Shown here: one piece after another, positions 25,125 through 33,316 of the stretch
Layout: each line of letters opens with the position of its first letter
Position numbering within the stretch: position 1 is the first letter of the stretch
Source: Actinomycetes bacterium
GTDB lineage: Bacteria; Actinomycetota; Thermoleophilia; BMS3ABIN01
Assembly: GCA_021803005.1 (NCBI GenBank)
Contig: JAJZQT010000006.1
Span: forward strand, 1,538 to 40,074
Direction of reading: 5' to 3'
DNA: 38,537 nt
Made by a program: the position numbers and the translations under genes
The notes under the pieces: model-generated
Databases searched by the model: none
Told to the model about the DNA's origin: nothing
What the model saw: the letters and a program-made list of their open reading frames with translations, nothing else

Positions 25125-25919
25125 ATGAAAAAAATTAACTCACTCCAATATTACGGATTGGTAAGGGAACTAACCCTTACCGATTTCAAACTCAAATACA
25201 AAGCCTCGTTTTTCGGCTATCTCTGGTCACTGGCAAAACCCCTGATGCTCTTCGGTGTGCTGCTGGTCGTATTCTCGAAGTTTCTCAAGCTGGGCGGAAG
25301 CATCCCCGATTATCCAGTCTATCTCCTGCTCGGCATCGTCCTCTGGACTTTCTTCATCGAAGCGACCTTCTCATCGCTGACCTCGATCGTCAGCAAGGGC
25401 GACCTGATCCGGAAGGTTTATTTCCCGCGGATCATCCTGACCATTTCCGCTTCGGTGACAGCGTCGATCACCCTGCTTCTGAACATCGTCGTCGTGCTTA
25501 TATTCATGTTCTTCTCCAAGATCTCACTGACGGTGACGGCGCCGCTGATTCTGGCGCTGATGATCGAGTTCTTCATCCTCACCGCGGGGGTTTCGCTTAT
25601 TCTGGCGTCGCTGTTTGTTCGTTTCCGCGACATCGCCCACATCTGGGAAGTTGCCGCCCAGGTCCTTTTCTATGCGACGCCGATTCTTTACCCCTTGAGC
25701 CTGGTGCCGGAGAGTCTCGGCCAGATCATCATGCTGAACCCTCTGGCCCAGATCATCCAGGACAGCCGCTACGTCCTCATCACCAATGAGACCGGGACCG
25801 TTTTCAACACGCTCTCTTTTCCGCTCAACGTGGTCCCTTATGCGCTGCCGTTTGTTATCTTTGCCGCCGGTTACTGGATCTTCCAGAAAGAAGCCTCCAA
25901 GTTCGCCGAGGAGATCTGA
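25125..25919 (+). CDS. wzm: Polysaccharide ABC exporter permease (Wzm-like)
   Basis: A 264-aa ABC-2 permease with six hydrophobic segments and family hallmarks: LTLTDFKLKYKASFFGYLWSL at the N-terminus, PDYPVYLLLGIVLWTFF, and PILYPLSLVPESLGQIIMLNPLAQIIQDSR near the C-terminus. With the next gene it exports an undecaprenyl- or lipid-linked glycan such as O-antigen or teichoic acid. Its stop overlaps the ATPase start by 1 bp. Flanking glycosyl- and methyltransferases support polysaccharide as substrate; TagG/TagH-like function in a monoderm is equally possible. Confidence 0.92.
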   Translation: MKKINSLQYYGLVRELTLTDFKLKYKASFFGYLWSLAKPLMLFGVLLVVFSKFLKLGGSIPDYPVYLLLGIVLWTFFIEATFSSLTSIVSKGDLIRKVYFPRIILTISASVTASITLLLNIVVVLIFMFFSKISLTVTAPLILALMIEFFILTAGVSLILASLFVRFRDIAHIWEVAAQVLFYATPILYPLSLVPESLGQIIMLNPLAQIIQDSRYVLITNETGTVFNTLSFPLNVVPYALPFVIFAAGYWIFQKEASKFAEEI

Positions 25920-27136
25920 TGGCCAGGGAAGGGGACATCGCCATCAGGGTCGACAACCTGTCCAAGCGTTTCCGGATTCCCCATGAAAAGCACGCCACTT
26001 TGAAAGCGGCGGCGCTCCACCTCTTCGACCAGAAAAGCTACACCGAATTCCAGGCCCTCGATGATGTCAGCTTCGAGGTCAGGAAGGGAGAATTTTTTGG
26101 CATCATCGGCCGCAATGGATGCGGCAAGAGCACGCTGCTGAAGATAATCGCCGGCATTTATGTCCCCACCGGCGGCAGGGTCAAGATCGACGGCCGCATC
26201 TCTCCCTTCCTTGAGCTGGGGGTTGGTTTCAATCCCGAGCTAACCGCCAGGGAGAACATATTCCTCGGCGGCTCGATACTGGGGCTGACCAGAAGGGCGA
26301 TCGAGGAGAAGTTTGACAGAATAGTAGAATTCTCGGAGCTGGCGGATTTCATCGACATGAAGTTCAAGAATTTCTCGTCGGGCATGCAGGTGCGGCTGGC
26401 CTTCGCCCTGGCCATTTATGCCCACGCGGAGATATTGCTGATGGACGAGGTCTTGGCCGTCGGCGACAGCAACTTCCAGAGCAAGTGCCTGGAGGAATTC
26501 AATAACTACCGGGAGGAAGGCAAGACGGTAATCCTGGTCACCCACGACATCTCCGTGGTTCAGAGGTATTGCGACCGGGCCATGCTGCTGCGGGACGGGA
26601 AGATCGTCAAGATGGGGGATCCCGAGGAGATCGGCAACGAGTACATCCTCCAGAACATGAGCGACGAGGAAAAAAGGATCGCAGAAGCCAAGAAGGACGG
26701 CGCCGGCGACGGCATCGACCGCAAGAGGGACGTCGCCATCACCAACGTGGAATTCCTGGATGAAAAAGGGCAGGAAAGAAGCGTATTCGGCACCGGAGAG
26801 GATATAATAGCCCGGATCCATTATTTCTCCAGGCAGACGATCGAGAAGCCGGTTTTCGGGGTGGCGATCCACACCCAGGACAACATCCATATTTCCGGCC
26901 CCAATACCAGGACTTCAAACTTTGACATACCGGAGATACAGGGCGAAGGATACGTGGATTTCATCATCAGAAAAGCGCCCTTTTTCACCGGAACCTTCAA
27001 TCTCACAGTGGCGCTTTTCGACTGGAACCTGGTCATACCGTATTCCTTCCAGGAGCAGAAATACGTCTTCAGGATAAAGTCCGCGGAAGCCAACCAGTAC
27101 GGGGTCGTCAAGCTCGATACCGGCTGGAAGCGATAG
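25919..27136 (+). CDS. wzt: Polysaccharide ABC exporter ATPase with C-terminal Wzt domain
   Basis: A 405-aa subunit. The ATPase half has Walker A GRNGCGKST (near 63), the region SPFLELGVGFNPELTARENI typical of glycan exporters, signature FSSGMQVRL (near 152), Walker B ILLMDEVLAVGD and switch VTHD. The C-terminal 140 residues form a beta-rich Wzt_C domain (VAITNVEFLDEKGQE, FSVFGTGEDI-like strands, TGTFNLTVALFDWN) that in E. coli O9a binds the terminal, often methylated, residue of the finished chain before export. Methyltransferase genes on both sides fit such an end-cap mechanism; this is inference from known systems. Confidence 0.93.
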   Translation: MAREGDIAIRVDNLSKRFRIPHEKHATLKAAALHLFDQKSYTEFQALDDVSFEVRKGEFFGIIGRNGCGKSTLLKIIAGIYVPTGGRVKIDGRISPFLELGVGFNPELTARENIFLGGSILGLTRRAIEEKFDRIVEFSELADFIDMKFKNFSSGMQVRLAFALAIYAHAEILLMDEVLAVGDSNFQSKCLEEFNNYREEGKTVILVTHDISVVQRYCDRAMLLRDGKIVKMGDPEEIGNEYILQNMSDEEKRIAEAKKDGAGDGIDRKRDVAITNVEFLDEKGQERSVFGTGEDIIARIHYFSRQTIEKPVFGVAIHTQDNIHISGPNTRTSNFDIPEIQGEGYVDFIIRKAPFFTGTFNLTVALFDWNLVIPYSFQEQKYVFRIKSAEANQYGVVKLDTGWKR

Positions 27137-27202
27137 GCGGCCCCGCCGCGCCTGCGACCGGTGCAGTCGCCGGAGCGCCTGGGGAATTCCACCAATAATC
27201 AC

Positions 27203-28960
27203 ATGATAAATCGCATTCTCTATATCATCCGGAACGAGGGGTTAAGCAGCCTGTTGCGGCGGGGATGGCAGCGGCTTCTGTTCGGCGGCGAGAAAGAAGC
27301 CGCATTCCGGAAATGGATCCGGCGGCATGAGGACTGGGACCGTGAGGTAATCAGGTCGCTGACCGGCCACATGGAGCTCCGGCCCCTGATCTCGGTCATC
27401 GTGCCCGTTTACAACACCGACCCGAAGTTCCTGGACGTCTGCATCCAGTCCGTGCTTGACCAGTATTACGAAAACTGGGAGCTCTGCCTTTATGACGACG
27501 CTTCCACGGATGGAGCCACCATCGAATGCCTGCAGAAATGGCAAAACCTCGGCGACGCCCGCGTCAAGACGGCCTTCGGGACCCTAAACCGGCACATCTC
27601 GCTGGCGTCCAACGAGGCGATCTCGATGGCAACCGGGGAATACGTCGCCATTCTCGATCACGACGACGAGCTGGCGCCGGTGGCGCTGTTCGAGACCGTA
27701 AAGCTGTTGAACGAGCATCCCGAGGCGGATCTGATCTACAGCGATCAGGACAAGATCGACGTCAAGGGCAGAAGGTCCGAGCCGCTGTTCAAGCCGGACT
27801 GGTCGCCCGAGCTCCTGATGTCGGTCAACTACATCAATCATCTCTGCGTGATCAGGAAGAAGACCGGCGATCAGGCTGGCTGGTTCCGGGAAGGCTACGA
27901 GGGCTCGCAGGATTTCGATCTCTTTCTGAGGATAACCGCGGTGTCTGACAACATCTTCCACATCCCGGCGATACTGTACCACTGGCGCAGCACCCCGGCC
28001 TCGACGGCGGGTAATATCCTCGCCAAGGATTACTGCACCGACGCCGGCGTCAGGGCGCTTAACGATTACCTGGCCGGGAGGGGCTGGCCGGCCCGGGCTT
28101 ACGCCGGCGAGAACCCGACCGAGTATCACGTCAGGTTCGCGGCGCAGGGGGAACCCCGGGTCTCGATCATCCTGCCGTTCCGGGACAAGGTGGGTCTGCT
28201 GAGGAACTGCCTGCATAGTATCCGGCGTTTGACCACGTATGATAATTACGAGATCGTTCTCGTCGCCAATAATTGCGAGAACAGCGAGACCTTCAATTAT
28301 CTCGATTCCCTGGAGAAGGAAGGCGATCCCAGGATCAGGGTCTTGCGGCACGATGTCGACTTCAACTTCTCCGCAATCAATAACTGGGCGGCGGAGCAGG
28401 CCGAGGGCGAGTTCCTGCTATTTTTAAACAATGACACTGAAGTGATCACGCCGTCGTGGATCGAGGACATGCTGGGTTACGCCCAGAGGGAAGACATCGG
28501 CGCCGTCGGCCCCAAGCTTCTTTTCGAGGAGGGAACGATCCAGCATGCGGGCGTTATCGTCGGCATCGGCGGCTTCGCCGACCACATCTTCACCGGCGGA
28601 ACCGAAAACACTTTCACGTCCTTCGGCAAGGACACCTGGTCGAGGGATTACCTGGCCGTGACCGCCGCCTGCATGATGGTCGAGAGAAAGAAATTCGAGT
28701 CGGTCGGCCGCTTCAACGAGGAGTTCATCGTCTGCGGCAGCGACGTCGAGCTGGGTCTGCGGCTGCACCAGGCCGGACTGCGCAACGTTTACCTGCCGTT
28801 CGTAAAGCTTTATCATTTTGAGTCGCAGACCAGGCGGGAATGGGTCCACGAAAAAGACGTGGAATGTTCCAGGCGTTACTACGCCCCCTTCCTGGAGGCA
28901 GGCGATCCCTATTACAATAAGGCTCTCACCCTGGAAACGACCAGCGGTGAATACAGCTAG
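27203..28960 (+). CDS. Two-domain GT2 glycosyltransferase
   Basis: A 585-aa protein carrying two GT-A family 2 domains. The first (about 60-300) has ISVIVPVYNTDP, DDASTDG and ILDHDDE. The second (about 320-560) has VSIILPFRDKVG, FLLFLNNDTE and a late YHFESQTRR segment. Both DXD-like metal sites are present, so both may be active, adding two sugars in turn as in polymerising polysaccharide synthases. N-terminal INRILYIIRNEGLSSLLRRGWQRL is a common leader helix in this group. ATG 27203 is preferred; the track start GTG 27161 adds 14 unlikely residues. Ribosome site weak at both. Confidence 0.9.
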   Translation: MINRILYIIRNEGLSSLLRRGWQRLLFGGEKEAAFRKWIRRHEDWDREVIRSLTGHMELRPLISVIVPVYNTDPKFLDVCIQSVLDQYYENWELCLYDDASTDGATIECLQKWQNLGDARVKTAFGTLNRHISLASNEAISMATGEYVAILDHDDELAPVALFETVKLLNEHPEADLIYSDQDKIDVKGRRSEPLFKPDWSPELLMSVNYINHLCVIRKKTGDQAGWFREGYEGSQDFDLFLRITAVSDNIFHIPAILYHWRSTPASTAGNILAKDYCTDAGVRALNDYLAGRGWPARAYAGENPTEYHVRFAAQGEPRVSIILPFRDKVGLLRNCLHSIRRLTTYDNYEIVLVANNCENSETFNYLDSLEKEGDPRIRVLRHDVDFNFSAINNWAAEQAEGEFLLFLNNDTEVITPSWIEDMLGYAQREDIGAVGPKLLFEEGTIQHAGVIVGIGGFADHIFTGGTENTFTSFGKDTWSRDYLAVTAACMMVERKKFESVGRFNEEFIVCGSDVELGLRLHQAGLRNVYLPFVKLYHFESQTRREWVHEKDVECSRRYYAPFLEAGDPYYNKALTLETTSGEYS

Positions 28961-28966
28961 GATTCG

Positions 28967-30289
28967 ATGATGCCGGACAATCAGATAAAACTCGCGGGCA
29001 GGGTCTTCGATTATTACCGGGCCAACGGCGCCAAAAAAATGCTGCGCCGCGCCGCCCAGAGAATCGCGCAGGGCCAGGCCGGCGACGAGCCGGCGCCGAT
29101 CGGCTGCTCTCTGCCACCGGAGGCCGCCGCTCTTCCCATCAGACGGGTGGAAAATACGGCAGGCCGCCGCCGGTTGACCCTGGTCATACCCTCGGTCGAG
29201 CGCCAGCATCTCTTCGCCGGCTCCTGGACGGCGCTGAAAGTATTCTGGGAAGCTGCCAGGGCGCATGATTTCCGCGCCCGGATCGTCTGCAACAATACCC
29301 CCTATAACCCCGAGGCTCTCCAGAGCCTCGATTTCATCTCGCCCGCGGAGCTGGCCGGGATCGAATCGTGGGCGCGTCCGGGCGGCGGTTATTGCGAGGT
29401 GGAGGATGACGAGATCTTCATCGCCACCGCCTGGTGGACCGCTTACGCCCTCAGGCGGCTGGAATTGACGCACAAGGTTTTCTACCTGGTTCAGGATTTT
29501 GAGCCGAGTTTTTATCCGTGGTCCCACCAGTATCTGCTGGCGCTGGAGACCTACAAACTCAATTATTCAAAGATCATCAACACCTCGATCCTCTATGATT
29601 TTTTCCGGGATCGTGGCCATCTGCACGGCAGTGAGGCGGTGTTTTTCGAGCCCGCCATCAATACGGAACTGTACCGCCCCGGGGAATCGCGTGATTATGC
29701 CGCGACCGGCAAGGCGACGCTCCTTATCTACGGCCGCCCGAGCGTTCCCCGGAATCTCTTTGACGTCGCCTGCATGAGCCTTCAGCATTTCTTCAGGACC
29801 AATCCCACTTACCGGGAAAAACTCGGCCGCATCATCTCGGTGGGGGAAAAGCACGCCGATTTCTCCGTGGACGGATACGAGGTTGTGTCGCGCGGGAAGA
29901 TGTCGCTGGAGGAATGGGCGGCGCTGGCGAGGTCGAGCGATGTCGGCATATCGCTGATGAGTTCGCCTCATCCAAGCTACATTCCCCTGGAAATGGCCGC
30001 ATCCGGTATGGTGGTCGTCAGCAACAACATGTTCAACAAGGATCTCTCCAGGGTCAACGGTAATTTCGTCACCTCGGCACCTGGTGTCGAGGAAATTGCG
30101 GACTGCATCCGGAGGGCGCTCGACAAGCTTGAAGATCAGGACGAGATCAACGCCAACGCCAGACTCTTTGTTTCCGACGGCCGCGGCGACTGGAGCAGCA
30201 ACCTCAAACACGTGACCGAGTTTATCGCCGGGAACAAAATCCTCGAAGAGGAAACTTCAAAGGACGGTTGCCATGTGGCTGATGGATAA
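28967..30289 (+). CDS. WsaF-like GT4 glycosyltransferase
   Basis: A 440-aa transferase. The middle segment VFYLVQDFEPSFYPWSHQYLLALETYKL is the hallmark of the WsaF rhamnosyltransferase group (S-layer glycan assembly in Geobacillus). The C-terminal half has a GT-B donor domain: LLIYGRPSVPRNLF, and ARSSDVGISLMSSPHPSYIPLEMAASG near the sugar-nucleotide site. It probably transfers rhamnose or another deoxyhexose from a nucleotide donor to the growing chain; the exact sugar is inference. AGGA lies 4 nt upstream of the ATG, and its end overlaps the next gene by 17 bp. Confidence 0.88.
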   Translation: MMPDNQIKLAGRVFDYYRANGAKKMLRRAAQRIAQGQAGDEPAPIGCSLPPEAAALPIRRVENTAGRRRLTLVIPSVERQHLFAGSWTALKVFWEAARAHDFRARIVCNNTPYNPEALQSLDFISPAELAGIESWARPGGGYCEVEDDEIFIATAWWTAYALRRLELTHKVFYLVQDFEPSFYPWSHQYLLALETYKLNYSKIINTSILYDFFRDRGHLHGSEAVFFEPAINTELYRPGESRDYAATGKATLLIYGRPSVPRNLFDVACMSLQHFFRTNPTYREKLGRIISVGEKHADFSVDGYEVVSRGKMSLEEWAALARSSDVGISLMSSPHPSYIPLEMAASGMVVVSNNMFNKDLSRVNGNFVTSAPGVEEIADCIRRALDKLEDQDEINANARLFVSDGRGDWSSNLKHVTEFIAGNKILEEETSKDGCHVADG

Positions 30290-31181
30290 GCTGAGGAAGC
30301 AGAAATATGCCGGCGGCGCCGGAAGTTCCGCGAAAGGCGGCAATGCCGGCGACACTGGCGCGGGCATGTTCAGCTACAAGGGGTATCTGATACCCAAGGG
30401 GCTGATCAACCTGACCGGCGGCGGTGTTGACACCTGGGATGATATCTCATTAGGTCACCAGGAGCAGCTTCGCCAATACTGTCCCATCGAACCGGGCTGC
30501 GACGTGCTGGAGATCGGCTGCGGCGTCGGCCGTGACGCCATCCAGCTGGCCGACTTTCTCGATGCCGCCGGCAGCTATACGGGCATCGATATCATCAGGC
30601 CCAGCATCGAGTGGTGCCAGGATAATATCTCCCGCAGGCACCCCAATTTCAAATTCCACTATCTGGATATCCAGAGCCAGATCCACAATTCGGCGGGCAG
30701 CCTGAAGACGACCGAGATCAGGCTGCCGGTGGAAGACAGCTCCATCGACCGGATCATCCTGCATTCCGTCTTCACTCACATGTTCGAGGATGACATCGTC
30801 CATTATCTGCACGAGTTCGGCCGGGTCCTCAGGGGCGCCGGCAAGGTGATGGCCTCATTCTTCATCCTCGATGAGGAGACGATGGACCTGGTCCGCCTGC
30901 AAAAACAGAAAGATCCCGAAACCTTTTTGACGTTCGAGCATGATTATGGCAATGGATGCTTCATCAACGACCAGGAGCATCCCGAAGGCGCCGTCGGCTA
31001 CAATACTGAAGCCTTCGAACGAATCCTCGAGAGGGGAAGGATGAGGCTGGTCCGGCCGATCGGTAAAGGCTTCTGGTGCGGCAGGGAAGGCGTTACCGAC
31101 GGGCAGGACATGGCGATCCTTGAGCCGTTTGAGGCTGTGTCTGAGTCTGGCTCCAATGAGGCCGCGCCCGCGGCAGACTGA
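30273..31181 (+). CDS. Class I SAM-dependent methyltransferase
   Basis: A 302-aa protein with an extended N-terminal region and then the class I core: motif I VLEIGCGVGRDAIQLA, YTGIDIIRPSIEWC, LPVEDSSIDRIILHSVFTHM and VMASFFILDEE. It probably O- or N-methylates a sugar of the exported glycan, given its place inside the glycan gene run. AAGGA precedes ATG 30273; ATG 30282 is an in-frame alternative. The last 20 residues are low in complexity (SESGSNEAAPAAD) and likely disordered. Confidence 0.9.
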   Translation: MWLMDKLRKQKYAGGAGSSAKGGNAGDTGAGMFSYKGYLIPKGLINLTGGGVDTWDDISLGHQEQLRQYCPIEPGCDVLEIGCGVGRDAIQLADFLDAAGSYTGIDIIRPSIEWCQDNISRRHPNFKFHYLDIQSQIHNSAGSLKTTEIRLPVEDSSIDRIILHSVFTHMFEDDIVHYLHEFGRVLRGAGKVMASFFILDEETMDLVRLQKQKDPETFLTFEHDYGNGCFINDQEHPEGAVGYNTEAFERILERGRMRLVRPIGKGFWCGREGVTDGQDMAILEPFEAVSESGSNEAAPAAD

Positions 31182-31193
31182 CACCTGGCTCCG

Positions 31194-32519
31194 ATGAGAC
31201 TGCGCCGCTGGCTTTCCGGCAACAGGATCCTGGTAGCCCTGCTGGTCCTGACGGCCGCCAAGTCGCTGCTGTGGGTTGCCGCGATTCCTCCCTGGAGATC
31301 GCCCGATTCGTATCTGCATTTCGGCTACATCGAATTCCTGAGCCGCGAGCACACGGTGCCGGTCAGCGGCAGGCTCGATCACTACCCGGATGTGCTTCAG
31401 TCGCTCGAGCGCACCAATCTCTACGGGGTTTTCGGCCTCTACGACACGCACATGGACCTGGTCACCCCCCAGGTCAACAACGCTGGCGGCCACCCGCCGC
31501 TTTACTACACACTGATGCTGCCGGCGTACTGGGCGGCGAGCGGCGGCTCGATGGAGACGCAGCTCTACGCGGTCATGCTGTTCACTTCCATATTCTCGTT
31601 ACTGCTCGCCTGGGTCGCTTACCGGCTTGCCTGCGAGATCTTCCCGGGGAAGACCTATATGCAGGCCGGCGTCCCCCTTCTGCTCATCTTCCATCCCCAA
31701 CTCGGCTTCATCTCTTCCTCCGCTGTGCAGGATTCGCTACTGGCGCTGCTGTTCACGTGGCTGCTCTACCACCTCGCCGTTTTCGCCAGGGGCGACTTCA
31801 GCTACAGGCGCGGCATTTTCATCGGAGTCGCCGTCGGCCTGGGGATGCTGACAAAAAGTTCTTTTCTGATGGCCTATCCGGTCGGTGCGGCGGTTTTTGC
31901 CGTCATGCTTTACACGCAAAAAGGGCGTCGCCTGCATCTGCTCAAAGTAATGGCGGCGGCGGCTGGGATATCGCTGCTTATCTGCGGCTGGTTCTATGTC
32001 AGGAACTACATCGAGCTGGGGGCGGCGCAGCCGTATGAAAGGACAGAGCGTTATCACGCGGCCAACATCTGGACCCTCTGGTTGAGGACGAGTTTCAGGG
32101 CTGAACTGATCTCCAGTTTCCTCGGAAATTTTTCCTGGTTGAGCATTCCGTTGCCGATCACCGAGCTGTACTGGTTCCGGAGGATTCTGCAGGTGGCGGT
32201 CGCCGGCTTCGTCGCCGCCACCGCGATCGGCTGGTGGAAGCCCGCCTGGCAGATAATGAAGACCTGGGTCGCGGCGCTTCTGGCGGGCACATTCACGGTG
32301 TTCCTCCTGGCCGTGAGCTACTTTGAGATTACCGTGGGAGGATCCCAGGGGCGCTATCTGTTCCCGGCCGTCTTCCCGTTCTGGGCCCTGCTGCTCGCGG
32401 GTCTTGTTGGCTGGATGCCGCCTGCCTGGCGGCCGCGGGCAACAGCGGTGATTGTTACGGTCGCCGGGCTGCTCTTCACCTGGTCGCTACTCATGGAATT
32501 CCTGCCGAGGGTGACATGA
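31194..32519 (+). CDS. Multipass GT-C-like membrane glycosyltransferase (DUF2142/GT39-like)
   Basis: A 441-aa protein with about ten hydrophobic segments. After the first helix comes PPWRSPDSYLHFGYIEFLSR, which matches the first extracytoplasmic loop motif of GT-C enzymes and DUF2142 proteins (PDExxH), though the usual glutamate is serine here. A GGHPPLYYTLMLPAYW segment and a late GGSQGRYLFPAVFPFWALLLAG segment are also typical. Such enzymes use polyprenyl-phosphate sugars on the outer face of the membrane; with the motif changed, activity is uncertain. It overlaps the next gene by 4 bp (ATGA). Confidence 0.85.
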   Translation: MRLRRWLSGNRILVALLVLTAAKSLLWVAAIPPWRSPDSYLHFGYIEFLSREHTVPVSGRLDHYPDVLQSLERTNLYGVFGLYDTHMDLVTPQVNNAGGHPPLYYTLMLPAYWAASGGSMETQLYAVMLFTSIFSLLLAWVAYRLACEIFPGKTYMQAGVPLLLIFHPQLGFISSSAVQDSLLALLFTWLLYHLAVFARGDFSYRRGIFIGVAVGLGMLTKSSFLMAYPVGAAVFAVMLYTQKGRRLHLLKVMAAAAGISLLICGWFYVRNYIELGAAQPYERTERYHAANIWTLWLRTSFRAELISSFLGNFSWLSIPLPITELYWFRRILQVAVAGFVAATAIGWWKPAWQIMKTWVAALLAGTFTVFLLAVSYFEITVGGSQGRYLFPAVFPFWALLLAGLVGWMPPAWRPRATAVIVTVAGLLFTWSLLMEFLPRVT

Positions 32520-33304
32520 TGCGCCACTACCGCTTCTGGCCCCAGACCATATCCGCCGTCATGCTTCTCGCGGTGGCATCGCTATGGCTGTTCACCGCGA
32601 GCTTTCCCGAACTCGACGAGATCCAGCCGGCGGCGGGCGACGCTGCCGCCACCCTAAATGCCGGCAACGAGTACGTGCAGACATTCACTGCCGAGTCTGA
32701 CAGCATCTCTCGCATCGAGCTTGTCCTCGACAAGATGGACCCCAAGAGCCAGGGGAACATGCGTTTTGAGATCCGTGAGTACAAGGGCATCGACCCTGAG
32801 GGTTCACCGGTTCTGGGGGATGTCCTGCGTGAGGTCACCCTCGATACAGGGTCGTTTGATTACATGGGCGGGCACCGCTTCGAGTTCGACCCGCTGCCGG
32901 TGGCCAACGGCGCGCTCTACGCCATCAGGCTGACCAGCGACAACCCCGAGGACAAGAGCATCTGGGTCATGGGAACGGCGACCAACGACTACAAGGGCAT
33001 CACCTACAAGGGCGGAGCCCTATTCGATAACGGAGAGCCGAATAAGGGTGAGCTGTATTTCGTGATCTATCACAACACGGGCATATCGGAGCTGCTGGCC
33101 AAGATCGTTCCCTTTCGCCCGGAGCCGCTCTCGAGCGCCTTTTTCTTCGAGGCCATCTTTGTCATCGGGGCCGGCAGCTTTGGCTGGCTGCTCTGGGAAG
33201 TAGGATCCGGCGGAAAGGGAGGATCCGGCGGAAAGGGAGGAACCGGCGGAAAGGCAGGATGCGGCGGAAAGGCAGGATGCGGCAGCGGCGAAAAAGAGGA
33301 TTAA
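32516..33304 (+). CDS. Two-helix anchored beta-domain protein with Gly/Lys/Cys tail
   Basis: A 262-aa protein with a membrane helix at about 10-30, a beta-sandwich-like outer domain (about 45-190: YVQTFTAESDSISRIELVLD, FEFDPLPVANGALYAIRL) that resembles carbohydrate-binding or jelly-roll folds, and a second helix (about 208-228). The predicted cytoplasmic tail is a tandem GSGGKG repeat ending with cysteines (GCGGKAGCGSGEKED). The gene is coupled to the GT-C-like gene by an ATGA overlap, suggesting the two proteins work together, perhaps as enzyme and acceptor-binding partner. No named family is recognised. ATG 32519 is an equal alternative start. Confidence 0.8.
   Translation: MMRHYRFWPQTISAVMLLAVASLWLFTASFPELDEIQPAAGDAAATLNAGNEYVQTFTAESDSISRIELVLDKMDPKSQGNMRFEIREYKGIDPEGSPVLGDVLREVTLDTGSFDYMGGHRFEFDPLPVANGALYAIRLTSDNPEDKSIWVMGTATNDYKGITYKGGALFDNGEPNKGELYFVIYHNTGISELLAKIVPFRPEPLSSAFFFEAIFVIGAGSFGWLLWEVGSGGKGGSGGKGGTGGKAGCGGKAGCGSGEKED
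33203..33274 (+). repeat. Four 18-bp tandem repeats in the tail of the 262-aa gene
   Basis: Units GGATCCGGCGGAAAGGGA (twice, identical), then GGAACCGGCGGAAAGGCA and GGATGCGGCGGAAAGGCA follow without gaps, coding for six-residue Gly/Lys units. The first two copies being identical suggests recent slippage and possible copy-number variation between strains. Confidence 0.9.
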
Positions 33305-33316
33305 GCCTGGAGATGG

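Noticed and set aside
33305-33316. Terminator between the converging glycan clusters
   Set aside because: Only 12 bp separate the stop codons and no stem with a T-run is visible.
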